From Sporosarcina sp. ACRSL (GTDB lineage Bacteria > Bacillota > Bacilli > Bacillales_A > Planococcaceae), in NCBI RefSeq assembly GCF_022346605.1, contig NZ_JAKRNT010000018.1, forward strand, positions 1 through 53,659: a stretch of 53,659 nucleotides of DNA. Reading direction: 5' to 3'. This document shows, piece by piece, positions 33,705-42,027 of the stretch. The first letter of the stretch is position 1, and the number at the start of each line of letters is the position of its first letter. The position numbers and the translations under genes are program-made. The notes below the pieces were generated by a model, which saw only the letters and a program-made list of their open reading frames with translations, searched no databases and had not been told where the DNA came from.

Positions 33705-35156
33705 ATGGCCAATTTAATTACGCTGATGGTAACAGCCATTTTTATTTTGAACATATTCCTTGCGATTGCCCTCATCTTCCTCGAAAGAAGGGATCCCACC
33801 GCAACATGGGCGTGGATTCTCGTTCTATTCTTCGTGCCTTTATTCGGCTTTTTCATTTATTTACTATTCGGCCGGCAATTGCGGCAGAAGCATTTGTTCA
33901 GATGGGAATGGAAAGACCGAATCGGCATTGAGACATTGATTGATTATCAAATTGAGGCGATCGAGAAAGGGACGTTCGATTTCAGATTGGCCGATACCGA
34001 GCACTACAAAGATATGATTTACCTTCATCTCCGAAATAACCACGCAGTATTGACACAAGATAATGACGTTCAAATTTTCAATGATGGCGTTGCGAAATTC
34101 GAAGCGTTGCTGCACGACCTTGAAAACGCCAAAGACCATATCCACTTTCAATATTATATTTTGCGGTTGGACTCATTAGGTAAACGGATATTGGACGTAT
34201 TGATCAAAAAGGCGAAACAAGGCGTTAAAGTCCGGGTCCTGTTCGACGATATCGGGTCCCGTGGACTCCGGGTGAAACATTTGAAGGAATTAATTGATTG
34301 CGGTGGTGAAGTAGCGGCTTTCTTCCCCGCCATCCTCCCTCTCATCAATCCACGTCTCAACTACCGGAATCACCGGAAAATTGTTGTCATTGACGGACGT
34401 GTCGGCTACGTCGGTGGATTTAACGTCGGCGACGAATATTTAGGGTTGAATAAAAAATTCGGCTATTGGCGTGACACGCATCTTCGCATTGAAGGCAGTG
34501 CGCTCCATCCGTTGCAAACACGGTTCATCCTTGACTGGAACCAAGCGACTGATATGGAAGACATCGAATACGCCGAACGCTATTTCCCTGCGATTCCACG
34601 GAAAGGATCGGTCGGATTGCAAATCGTATCAAGCGGCCCGGATGCCGAGTGGGAGCAGATCAAAGACGGTTACTTGAAGATGATTTTTTTGGCGAAGGAA
34701 TATATTTACATTCAGACGCCATACTTCATTCCGGACGTTAGTTTCCTTGATGCCATACGAATCGCTTGTCTTTCGGGAGTCGATGTTCGGATTATGATTC
34801 CAAACAAGCCGGACCATTTGTTTGTGTACTGGGCAACGTACTCCAATATCGGAAAGCTGTTGAAAGCAGGAGCAAAAGTGTATATTTACGAAAACGGCTT
34901 CCTCCATGCAAAAAAAATTGTCGTAGATGACGAAGTATCCACCGTCGGAACGGCGAACATCGACGTACGGAGCTTTAAACTCAACTTCGAAGTAAATGCA
35001 TTTATTTACGATCGCGAGAAGTCTCATGAACTCGCGGAATTATTCGAGCAAGATATGCAATTATCGACGGAGCTGACGTATGAGATGTATCAAAATCGGA
35101 CGCGTTGGATCAAAATCAAAGAATCGATTTCAAGATTGTTGTCTCCTCTTTTATAA
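33705..35156 (+). CDS. cls: Cardiolipin synthase (phospholipase D family)
   Basis: This 483-aa enzyme has two N-terminal transmembrane helices (about 5-55). Two HKD phospholipase-D motifs follow: HRKIVVIDGRVGYVGGFN (about 226-243) and HAKKIVVDDEVSTVGTANID (about 402-421). It joins two phosphatidylglycerols into cardiolipin at the membrane. The size and domain order are those of ClsA. The ATG follows AAAGGAGGG. It is monocistronic and ends at a strong terminator. Confidence 0.96.
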   Translation: MANLITLMVTAIFILNIFLAIALIFLERRDPTATWAWILVLFFVPLFGFFIYLLFGRQLRQKHLFRWEWKDRIGIETLIDYQIEAIEKGTFDFRLADTEHYKDMIYLHLRNNHAVLTQDNDVQIFNDGVAKFEALLHDLENAKDHIHFQYYILRLDSLGKRILDVLIKKAKQGVKVRVLFDDIGSRGLRVKHLKELIDCGGEVAAFFPAILPLINPRLNYRNHRKIVVIDGRVGYVGGFNVGDEYLGLNKKFGYWRDTHLRIEGSALHPLQTRFILDWNQATDMEDIEYAERYFPAIPRKGSVGLQIVSSGPDAEWEQIKDGYLKMIFLAKEYIYIQTPYFIPDVSFLDAIRIACLSGVDVRIMIPNKPDHLFVYWATYSNIGKLLKAGAKVYIYENGFLHAKKIVVDDEVSTVGTANIDVRSFKLNFEVNAFIYDREKSHELAELFEQDMQLSTELTYEMYQNRTRWIKIKESISRLLSPLL

Positions 35157-35172
35157 TCCAGCCTACAATAAA

Positions 35173-35213
35173 AAATCCTCTTCCATCCATGATGTCAGGA
35201 TGGAAGAGGATTT
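35173..35213. terminator. Bidirectional terminator
   Basis: A 16-bp stem, AAATCCTCTTCCATCC and GGATGGAAGAGGATTT, has a 9-nt loop between cls and the carboxypeptidase gene. Confidence 0.93.
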
Positions 35214-35215
35214 AT

Positions 35216-36181
35216 TCATTCTATGCCGAGGTATTCTTCAAGGGTGATGTTGCGTTTGAAGATTTCTTCGGCGATTTCTTTTCCTAGATAACGGAAATGC
35301 CATGATTCATGCATGTAGCCCGTAATCTCTTCTTTACCGTTCGGGTATCGGAGGATGAAGCCGTAGCGATAGGCGTTTGCCGCGACCCATTTGCCTGCCT
35401 CGGTCTCCCCGAACTTGTTCGATGCCCAATATTTTTCGTAGTTCACTTCCCCAATATCGAATGCAAGACCGGTTTGGTGCTCGGAATAGCCCGGGCGTGC
35501 ACTATAACGATCCGCTTTCTCAACGCCGTCTCTACTGACGTAGCGGTTATAGAGCGACGTTTGGTATTCAAATGAACGGTAAGTGCTGAAGGCGGTTAGA
35601 TTGAAGCCGGACAATTTAGCTTCCGCCGCCATTTCCTCGAATGCTTCCCTCGCCTCTTTATTTTCACCGGGAGCGTAAGTGCTCGGCAAAGGATATTTCT
35701 TATTTGCGATGAGGATGCCATTAATGTATGTCGGTTCATCCGGAAGCTTCTGACCTTCGATATAGCCGCTCTTATTCGGGCTTGTCTGTGGTTGATTCGT
35801 CACCTTTGGCTTCTCCTCGACTTTAGCTGGCTTTTCGGGAGCCGTTTGTTGCTCCGACTTCTTTTCTGTCTCCTCCACTTTTGCAGGCGGCTCTTCTTCA
35901 ACTGGTTCTTCCTCGACAGGAGGTGTTTCTTCTTCCGCTTCACGTTCTTCCTCAGGCGTTTCCGTTTCGTCAACGTCCTCAGGCTCGATTTCTTGCTGTT
36001 CCGGCAACGGTTCCTCCGTTTTGCCAATATCTACTTGTCTCAATGTCTTCGATACATCCCAGTCATTCATACCGATCCAGACGACAATCGCTGTCATGAG
36101 TAATCCTGTTAGCAGCAGCGTTATTGTCAACGCTTTACCTGTGCTTTTCTTGCTCTTATATGTACTTCGTTTCCGCTTCAT
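35216..36181 (-). CDS. VanY-like D-alanyl-D-alanine carboxypeptidase (M15B), membrane-anchored
   Basis: This 321-aa protein has a basic N terminus and one transmembrane helix (about 17-38). A Glu/Pro-rich spacer of about 95 residues (55-150) follows, then an M15B zinc peptidase domain. Zinc and catalytic motifs are ARPGYSEHQTGLAFDIG and GYMHESWHFRYLG. It is expected to trim D-Ala from stem peptides outside the membrane, the acidic spacer reaching into the wall. It resembles B. subtilis YodJ/LdcB. No vanHAX genes are nearby, so a resistance role is not suggested. Confidence 0.92.
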   Translation of the reverse strand: MKRKRSTYKSKKSTGKALTITLLLTGLLMTAIVVWIGMNDWDVSKTLRQVDIGKTEEPLPEQQEIEPEDVDETETPEEEREAEEETPPVEEEPVEEEPPAKVEETEKKSEQQTAPEKPAKVEEKPKVTNQPQTSPNKSGYIEGQKLPDEPTYINGILIANKKYPLPSTYAPGENKEAREAFEEMAAEAKLSGFNLTAFSTYRSFEYQTSLYNRYVSRDGVEKADRYSARPGYSEHQTGLAFDIGEVNYEKYWASNKFGETEAGKWVAANAYRYGFILRYPNGKEEITGYMHESWHFRYLGKEIAEEIFKRNITLEEYLGIE

Positions 36182-36319
36182 CTTTGTTGGCCTTCCTTCT
36201 ACTCTAGGTATCTCTTAATTATTAATAAGATTAAATCGCCAAATGACGATGTTCTTTCCAGTCCTTGTATGCTATTATTTACTTTCAAAAGTGTATTTAC
36301 ATGAATGTGAGGAGTATCC

Positions 36320-37474
36320 ATGAATAATCAACGCTGGCTTTCGCTTAGTTTTTTTATATTTTTCTTCACATGGGGTGTCTTTACCCCTTATTGGACAGGC
36401 TGGTTGACGATCGAAAAGGGGTTAACCGTGAAGACCGCCAGCATTATTATGGGTACCGGGATGGTCGCCCGATCGTTTTCCACGTTTCTCGTCTTTCCGT
36501 ATTTGACGGAAAGGACATCGTATAGCCGTGTCCTCAAATGGACAACAATCGTTTCGCTGCTACTGGCCGTCCTTTATATCCCTGAGTCGCCATTCGTTGC
36601 GTTATTCATCATTACAGTATTATTTAGCGCTGTTTATCCGATCATCTTGCCTGCTGTTGAAAGCGGGGCATCCGTTTTGATGAAAAAAGAGCGTGTCCAT
36701 TATGGAAAAAGCCGATCGTTCGGATCAATCGGGTATACGGTTGCTCTCTTGCTCGTCGGCACCGCAACAGCGATTTGGAATGAACAAGCGATTCTTTACA
36801 TGATGATTGCCGGGCTCGCCATCGCTGTCGTCATTTATTCCCAACCTGCACCTGCAGTTTTACAAAGCATGCCCGATAAGAAAAACTCGCGTGATCTGAA
36901 AACCGGGTTGAAGATGTTATTTGCTACAAAAGGTTTTCCTGTCGTCATGGTACTTGCGATCTTGCTGCAAGGCGCGCATGCATCGTATTACAATTACGGC
37001 TTCCTTTTCCTCAATGACCTGAACGTCAATGGGTTTTATATCGGTGTCATTTTAAATATCGCAATTCTATTCGAAATCCTTTTTTTCGCAAAGGCGGATC
37101 GCTTATTGGCCGGTATGCGGATATCGACGATGTTCCTGATTGCTGGAATCGGATCAACGTTACGGTGGGTACTCGTCTTCCTTTTCCCGAATGCCATCAT
37201 GTTCATCGCAACTCAAGCTTTGCATGCCGCTTCGTTCGGAATTGCCCATTATGCGTTCATCCAATACATATCGAATAAGCTTCCGAATTCGCAGATTGCT
37301 GCGGCCCAAGGGTTTTACGCTGCCTTCGCGATGAGTTTAAGCGTTGCGATCTTGACGTTCCCTGCAGGATTCCTTTACGAAATCTCACCAGGAACCGCAT
37401 TTTTAGGAATGACAATTTGCTCGATTCCCGCTATCATTATTGTCCTAGCAACTCGAAAACGGTATGCCTATTAA
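36320..37474 (+). CDS. MFS transporter of the phenylpropionate permease-like group
   Basis: This 384-aa, 12-helix MFS protein has the N-terminal pattern FFTWGVFTPYWTGWL and loop FPYLTERTSYSR. The middle (KSRSFGSIGYT) and C-terminal (QALHAASFGIAHYAFIQYI) patterns resemble HcaT/YwbF-type transporters. The substrate is unknown. The ATG follows GAGGAG with 7-nt spacing. It is separated from neighbours by its own upstream region and a downstream terminator. Confidence 0.85.
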   Translation: MNNQRWLSLSFFIFFFTWGVFTPYWTGWLTIEKGLTVKTASIIMGTGMVARSFSTFLVFPYLTERTSYSRVLKWTTIVSLLLAVLYIPESPFVALFIITVLFSAVYPIILPAVESGASVLMKKERVHYGKSRSFGSIGYTVALLLVGTATAIWNEQAILYMMIAGLAIAVVIYSQPAPAVLQSMPDKKNSRDLKTGLKMLFATKGFPVVMVLAILLQGAHASYYNYGFLFLNDLNVNGFYIGVILNIAILFEILFFAKADRLLAGMRISTMFLIAGIGSTLRWVLVFLFPNAIMFIATQALHAASFGIAHYAFIQYISNKLPNSQIAAAQGFYAAFAMSLSVAILTFPAGFLYEISPGTAFLGMTICSIPAIIIVLATRKRYAY

Positions 37475-37478
37475 TGTT

Positions 37479-37516
37479 TGACGTTCTTCGGAGAAAATCG
37501 TTTCCGGAGGACGTTT
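37479..37516. terminator. Terminator between MFS and small membrane gene
   Basis: ACGTTCTTCGGA, a 9-nt loop and TTCCGGAGGACGT are followed by a T run on the plus strand, as an imperfect but long stem. Confidence 0.75.
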
Positions 37517-37518
37517 TT

Positions 37519-37767
37519 TTATTTGAACAGAATAAGAAACAACACAACGAAGAACGAAATGGCGAATAGGATGGACAAATAGCGCATCCATTTGGACTCC
37601 CTGTCAAACCCTTGTTCCTTGAACGATTTCGCCCTGGAAGCGTTCGACAAAGTAAAAAGGGCCATCATCGTCAGAATCGCTAAATCCAATTGCCCTCTGA
37701 CTACAAAAAACAACGTCACGACCCCTAACAGCACAACGCCAATGACGGTTCCTTTGCTAAACTTCAT
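37519..37767 (-). CDS. Small membrane protein, unknown function
   Basis: This 82-aa protein has two or three hydrophobic helices: TVIGVVLLGVVTLFFVV, LAILTMMALFTLSNA and YLSILFAISFFVVLFLILF. A charged loop, RAKSFKEQGFDRESKW, lies between the last two. No family is recognised. ATG at 37767 has GGAGGG 7-8 nt upstream; the longer frame has no ribosome site. It follows yidC on the same strand after 57 bp and could share its transcript. Confidence 0.75.
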   Translation of the reverse strand: MKFSKGTVIGVVLLGVVTLFFVVRGQLDLAILTMMALFTLSNASRAKSFKEQGFDRESKWMRYLSILFAISFFVVLFLILFK

Positions 37768-37824
37768 GTTAAATCCCTCCAAAAAAGGCCGGAGATTGCT
37801 CTCCAGCCTAAAATATGACTCAGT

Positions 37825-38610
37825 TCAATCTTTCTTTGTTTGTGGAGCCGGTTCGACTTCCTTATAATAGAACTTCCGGCCCAAATAGGTTTGGAAGATC
37901 AGCAAGATTCCACCTACCGCCCAATAAAGCGGAAGTGCAGCCATTACTGTAAAGGAAATGAACATGATCATAATCGGTGACATATAAATGAAAATTTTCA
38001 TCTGCTGTTTTTGCTGTTCAGGCATCGTCCATAGCGATACGCGTGCTTGGACAAAGTAGACCGCACCTGCGACGAGCATCATGATGATATCCGGTTCGCC
38101 CAACTTGAACCAAAGGAATTGGTGCTCCTTCACTTCCGGTGGAGCGTAAAGGATTGCAAAATAAAGACCCATGATGATCGGCATCTGGATAATTAACGGC
38201 AGACAGCCCATGTTCAACGGATTGACGCCATGCTTGGAATACAAGCCCATCATTTCCTGTTGGAGCTTCACTTGCTCTTCCTTATCTTCCTTTTCTCTCG
38301 CTTCTTTCAAACGTTTCTGGATATCTTCCATTTCCGGACGGAGAGCATCCATTTTGACCTTCATCTCTTGTTGCGCCTTATAGTTTTTCAACATAAGCGG
38401 CATGAGAACTACACGGATGGCAACTGTGATAAGAATAATCGCTAGGCCATAGCTTCCGTTAAAGGAGTCTCCTAAGTAATGAAGCAGCCATTCCATCGGT
38501 TTAACAAAAATATTATAGAACGTTCCTTCTTTATTCTCGACTCCAGCGCAACCGCTTAGAAAAACGGCAGCGGTTATCAATATCGTGAAAAAACCAAGTT
38601 TCTTTTTCAA
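37825..38610 (-). CDS. yidC: YidC/Oxa1-family membrane protein insertase (YqjG-like)
   Basis: This 261-aa lipoprotein-type insertase has the signal MKKKLGFFTILITAAVFLSG before the lipid-modified Cys. The conserved core GLAIILITVAIRVVLMPL holds the hydrophilic-groove arginine, and HGVNPLNMGCLPLIIQMP and ALPLYWAVGGILLIFQ follow. It inserts proteins into the membrane with or without SecYEG. It is not beside rnpA/rpmH, so it is probably the second YidC paralogue of the cell. The start is TTG at 38610 with AAGGTG 6 nt upstream. Confidence 0.92.
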   Translation of the reverse strand: MKKKLGFFTILITAAVFLSGCAGVENKEGTFYNIFVKPMEWLLHYLGDSFNGSYGLAIILITVAIRVVLMPLMLKNYKAQQEMKVKMDALRPEMEDIQKRLKEAREKEDKEEQVKLQQEMMGLYSKHGVNPLNMGCLPLIIQMPIIMGLYFAILYAPPEVKEHQFLWFKLGEPDIIMMLVAGAVYFVQARVSLWTMPEQQKQQMKIFIYMSPIMIMFISFTVMAALPLYWAVGGILLIFQTYLGRKFYYKEVEPAPQTKKD

Positions 38611-38712
38611 TAAATTCACCTTCACTATTTCAAACTACTGAAAAGTATACATCACTTCACGGTGTAAGTACAATCAATGTTCGTGATTTCTCCCATTTAT
38701 CGAAAAATGTTC

Positions 38713-38741
38713 AAAAAAAAACGCCTCCAGATTGGAAGCGA
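38713..38741 (-). terminator. Terminator after the 114-aa gene
   Basis: On the minus strand, CGCTTCCA, 3 nt and TGGAGGCG are followed by nine T. Confidence 0.83.
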
Positions 38742-38746
38742 ATTGG

Positions 38747-39091
38747 TTATTGGTTTTGAGGGGCTTGGCCTGGGTCTTCCTTTTTGTGGTAGAGACCATC
38801 TACGTTGGACTCCTTCGATTTATCTTCGACCTCTTGGTTGTAGTAATGGACACTCGTTTGTGCGCCTTCACTGACCATTTTATTATCCTGCAAGTCGTAA
38901 GGATCCGAATGACCGGCTTTCGTAGCATCGGAACGGTTCAATTTTTGCGATTGAATAAAGGAATCGACTTTCGTTTTCATATTATTGACCGCTACCATCG
39001 CTTTGTCGCGGTTTTCTTTTTTGCTGAAATATGCGTATGCACCTGCAGCCAATGTAGCAAGAAGTAATCCATTTCCGCTTTTACGTGCCAT
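38747..39091 (-). CDS. Small hypothetical stress-associated protein
   Basis: This 114-aa protein has a short N-terminal hydrophobic segment (GNGLLLATLAAGAYAYF). A hydrophilic, probably helical or disordered remainder follows, ending in KKEDPGQAPQNQ. The layout recalls YtxH-like stress proteins, but no family can be assigned. ATG at 39091 follows GGAGG by 10 nt. A SigB-type promoter lies 48 bp upstream, so it is predicted to be induced by general stress. Confidence 0.75.
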   Translation of the reverse strand: MARKSGNGLLLATLAAGAYAYFSKKENRDKAMVAVNNMKTKVDSFIQSQKLNRSDATKAGHSDPYDLQDNKMVSEGAQTSVHYYNQEVEDKSKESNVDGLYHKKEDPGQAPQNQ

Positions 39092-39138
39092 ACTTATCAT
39101 TCCTCCAGTAATTTAAAAAATCGTCTTGTACGTATAGT

Positions 39139-39163
39139 ATACCCTCATCTTCTTTTTAAAAAC
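39139..39163 (-). promoter_or_regulatory. Candidate SigB promoter of the 114-aa gene
   Basis: On the minus strand, GTTTTT (39158-39163), 13 nt and GGGTAT (39139-39144) fit the SigB pattern. An overlapping TATACT could also serve SigA. The rest of 39164-39378 shows nothing recognisable. Confidence 0.6.
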
Positions 39164-39378
39164 TTTCCTTCACCTCTATCGAAGTGACGGTTGGATTGTT
39201 TTTCTTGTTCTTAGCATCTCATATCAACGTACGCATTTCAAACAATTCAGTCCACTACCTTGTCAAAATCGCAAATTTTTAGATAATTTAATTTTTAATA
39301 TTTCATTATGATGACAAGCATAGTTTCTCAGCTGTTTTTTTGTTATCATAATAAAAAGGAATCCGGAGGTGATTCGTC

Positions 39379-39876
39379 ATGATTAGACCGATGACTAACG
39401 AGGATATTGCCTATATACAACACATTGCCCACGTTACGTGGAATGATACATATGCAGGGATACTTCCTGAAAACATTCAGACAGCTTTTATCAACCGCTC
39501 CTATTCTGACGCCATGATGATGAAGCGGATGGAAAAGACTCATGTGCTAATCGCTGAATGTGACGAAGGAACCCCGATAGGCTTTCTGAACTTCACGAAA
39601 GAGGATGAGGACGGCGATTCGGAATTGACAGCCATGTACATCCTGCCTTCTTATCAGCAATCAGGTTATGGCAAGAAATTATTTGATACGACGCTTAGCA
39701 TGCTTCGAAACGCCAAACAGCTTTTCGTTTATGTCGATAGCCGGAATACGGCTGGACGGGCGTTCTATGAAAAGCAAGGCTTTGAATTGCTGGAAGTGTT
39801 CGAGGAATATTTTGAAGGATATCCCGTCGAAACCGCCCAGTATGTCTACTACATTCACGAGCCGGTATTGGCTTAA
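39379..39876 (+). CDS. GNAT family N-acetyltransferase
   Basis: This 165-aa single GNAT domain starts MIRPMTNEDIAYIQHIAH. The acetyl-CoA loop is YQQSGYGKKLF, and DSRNTAGRAFYEKQGFEL forms the C-terminal strand and helix. The substrate is unknown. The ATG follows GGAGGTG by about 8 nt. It ends at a convergent terminator. Confidence 0.9.
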   Translation: MIRPMTNEDIAYIQHIAHVTWNDTYAGILPENIQTAFINRSYSDAMMMKRMEKTHVLIAECDEGTPIGFLNFTKEDEDGDSELTAMYILPSYQQSGYGKKLFDTTLSMLRNAKQLFVYVDSRNTAGRAFYEKQGFELLEVFEEYFEGYPVETAQYVYYIHEPVLA

Positions 39877-39879
39877 TAA

Positions 39880-39916
39880 GAAAGACGCCCTCCGAACTTG
39901 GAGAGCGTCTTTTTAC
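39880..39916. terminator. Bidirectional terminator
   Basis: AGACGCCCTCC, 4-5 nt and TGGAGAGCGTCT are followed by TTTTT on the plus strand, between converging genes. Confidence 0.85.
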
Positions 39917-39922
39917 ATATTT

Positions 39923-40396
39923 TTATAACGGTCTCATTGTGCTGTCTTCGTGCGATTGATTTGCGTAAAGCATATCGTCTTGCAACGGTGGTTTTTTCGT
40001 GAAGCAAAGGATTGCTGCAACGTATAGTAGGATCGATGACAATGAAAGAATGCCGCCTAGGACACCCGCGATGATGAACATGATCCCCGCTAGTTTTGCA
40101 TTTTTGTTTTTCCAAATGTTGACGATTCCAACGATATTGAGGACGATGCTAATGATCATTCCAATGATGATGAGCCATAAGAAGCCGCCAAAGACGTTGA
40201 ATACTGTATAAAACATTTCGACGTCAGCCTGAGTCAACGTCGGATCAGCCATCATTTCCGCTTCAAATTCCGCTTTGAACATCGGATCGTTTTTCATGAG
40301 ATTAAAAATGGCTAAACCTATAAATCCAAATACTGTTCCAATTGCTGTCAAGACGACTGCAATGATTGATAATACCTTTTCCGCTGTGCGATTCAA
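39923..40396 (-). CDS. DUF4064-like membrane protein
   Basis: This 157-aa protein has four transmembrane helices (about 6-30, 66-90, 100-125 and 118-135, partly overlapping by eye). A short extracytoplasmic loop rich in Glu, Met and Asp (EAEMMADPTLTQADVEM) lies after helix 1. It resembles DUF4064 proteins of Bacillales; the function is unknown. The start is TTG at 40396 with AAAGGGTG 6 nt upstream; an earlier GTG is part of that site. Confidence 0.8.
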   Translation of the reverse strand: MNRTAEKVLSIIAVVLTAIGTVFGFIGLAIFNLMKNDPMFKAEFEAEMMADPTLTQADVEMFYTVFNVFGGFLWLIIIGMIISIVLNIVGIVNIWKNKNAKLAGIMFIIAGVLGGILSLSSILLYVAAILCFTKKPPLQDDMLYANQSHEDSTMRPL

Positions 40397-40493
40397 GTAA
40401 AGCACCCTTTCTAACTATGGTTTTTTCTATCATATCAAGTATACGAGAGATGAAACAATAAGTTTCGTTTTTATCCATAACTTTTTTAGGGAA

Positions 40494-40519
40494 GTTTTGG
40501 GAATGTCGATTGCGGGTAT
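40494..40519 (+). promoter_or_regulatory. Candidate SigB promoter of the 35-aa gene
   Basis: GTTTTG (40494-40499), 14 nt and GGGTAT (40514-40519) fit the SigB consensus except for two -35 bases. It lies 51 bp before the small gene. Confidence 0.65.
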
Positions 40520-40570
40520 AGTCAGATTATTAAGGATTTACATCAAGAAGCGGAAAGGAGAGCATGAGAT

Positions 40571-40678
40571 ATGAGAGAGAAAGTAATATTCACATCAACA
40601 GACATGCTTTACACTGTCGCAGGCGCATCCGTATTAACTGGTATCGTATATTTCGTCACAATGGCATGGGGACTTTGA
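40571..40678 (+). CDS. 35-aa single-helix membrane peptide
   Basis: The gene encodes MREKVIFTSTDMLYTVAGAS followed by a hydrophobic stretch ending FVTMAWGL, 35 residues in all with one probable transmembrane helix. GAAAGGAGAG lies ahead of the ATG, a SigB-like promoter lies upstream and a strong terminator lies directly downstream, so it is a complete small transcription unit. The function is unknown. Confidence 0.75.
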   Translation: MREKVIFTSTDMLYTVAGASVLTGIVYFVTMAWGL

Positions 40679-40696
40679 TTCATTTTATGAATAAAT

Positions 40697-40736
40697 AAAA
40701 GGCAATCCTTTAATTGAATGAGGATTGCCTTTTTTT
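40697..40736 (+). terminator. Terminator after the 35-aa gene
   Basis: AAAAGGCAATCCT, about 11 nt and AGGATTGCCTTTTTTT form a 13-bp stem with a T run. It also serves the converging acetyltransferase gene. Confidence 0.92.
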
Positions 40737-40750
40737 GCGTTTGTTACTTC

Positions 40751-41032
40751 TTAAGCTTTTACATCGTCGTATTCTTTATACCGATTAAATGCGGTGACGA
40801 CGTATGAGCATACCGCTTCCATCTTATATCCTTTTTCACGGGCAAATTCTGCGGCGCGGTCGAGCAATTGCTTTGCCACACCTTGCCCCCGCAAGTCTTC
40901 CGATACATACGTATGATCCATGACCATGACGTCGGCGAGAAGTGTCCATGTAATTTCGGCTAGCATTTTACCGTCCTTTTCGTGACGGAACGCGAATGCA
41001 TCTCCACCAAGTTCGACGAATTCAAATTCCAT
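40751..41032 (-). CDS. YjdJ-type small GNAT acetyltransferase
   Basis: This 93-aa compact GNAT-like protein has the acetyl-CoA loop VSEDLRGQGVAKQLL and CSYVVTAFNRY near the end. The short form matches the YjdJ/NATD1-like group. The substrate is unknown. The ATG follows AAAGGAGAG by about 8 nt. Confidence 0.88.
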   Translation of the reverse strand: MEFEFVELGGDAFAFRHEKDGKMLAEITWTLLADVMVMDHTYVSEDLRGQGVAKQLLDRAAEFAREKGYKMEAVCSYVVTAFNRYKEYDDVKA

Positions 41033-41079
41033 TGCATCTCTCTCCTTTTACAAATATTCTATCATATCGCACGCTTGTA

Positions 41080-41967
41080 TCACTTGAACCACGACTTGAT
41101 CGATTCAAAAAGATCTGCAAAGAACTGTTTCACTTTCTCCCAGAAGCCAGGGTCGATCTCACCGAACTTCTCTTTGATGGTCGTTGCCATATCGGATAAT
41201 TGCTCCGACAGCTTGCCGAAGTCGATATCTAATTGCCGGATTCGATCCATCAAGTCGATGAGCAATTGCCGATCGGCCTCATTCAGCTCGATGTTCAGCT
41301 TCTTCAATTGTTCATTTACAATTGTCTCGACTTCTTCCCTTGTGACCGGATTTTTTTCGGCGATCGCTTTTTTGATGTCCGTTAATAGCTCCGCCACTTT
41401 GTTCTCATCAATGCCGGAATCCTTCGCAAACTTCGTCGCCAAATTCAACTCGTCATTCGCGACATCTGTCCGCTCGGTATCGAGTGTTTCTCCTGAAACT
41501 TCATACGCCTTATAGATTCCGACTAATGCGGAATGGCCCGTCACCGGTTTCGGCGCCGCCACTTCTACGATCGCATCCTCGATTCCGGCAGTCAGCATAG
41601 CGGTCGCGTACATTTCGTTCGTCACTTGCGTAATATTGTCGGGTGTGACGATGTTGATAACGAGGCCTTTGCCTTCATCCTGCCTTGTAATTTTGGCGGA
41701 TGAATACATTCTTGCCTGGGAATTGCCGTCTTTAATATATTTCACAAGATCATTGCCATCGACTGTTATCATGTCGACCTCATCATTTTCTTCGACTTTC
41801 AAGCTTTTCTTGACGCTTTCCTTTTCTGCATCTGTCAAGTTTGCTCCTAATACAACAATGGGTACACCGAGTTTTTCATCAATGGCCGCATCCGCTTTCA
41901 AATTCGTTGGAAGCAAGGCTCCGAACATGAGCAGCAATGCGCTTGCTGCCATTAGTAGTTTCTTCAT
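41080..41967 (-). CDS. ypuA: YpuA-like secreted protein (DUF1002)
   Basis: This 295-aa protein has a Sec signal peptide (MKKLLMAASALLLMFGALLP, cleavage near ADAA). A DUF1002 domain (about 30-200, with MITVDGNDLVKYI and NEMYATAMLTAGI) follows. A C-terminal helical segment ends in IKSWFK. The function is unknown; it is secreted or wall-located by prediction. ATG at 41967 follows AGGAGGGG by about 6 nt. Confidence 0.87.
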   Translation of the reverse strand: MKKLLMAASALLLMFGALLPTNLKADAAIDEKLGVPIVVLGANLTDAEKESVKKSLKVEENDEVDMITVDGNDLVKYIKDGNSQARMYSSAKITRQDEGKGLVINIVTPDNITQVTNEMYATAMLTAGIEDAIVEVAAPKPVTGHSALVGIYKAYEVSGETLDTERTDVANDELNLATKFAKDSGIDENKVAELLTDIKKAIAEKNPVTREEVETIVNEQLKKLNIELNEADRQLLIDLMDRIRQLDIDFGKLSEQLSDMATTIKEKFGEIDPGFWEKVKQFFADLFESIKSWFK

Positions 41968-42027
41968 AAACTTCCCCTCCTGTACTATGAAGTAGTACGA
42001 AGCTGTCATGAAAAAAGTTTCCGATTG

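Noticed and set aside
35216..36181. Vancomycin-resistance vanY
   Set aside because: The enzyme belongs to the M15B family, but no vanHAX, vanRS or altered ligase is nearby and Ddl looks like a normal D-Ala-D-Ala ligase, so housekeeping wall trimming is the better reading.
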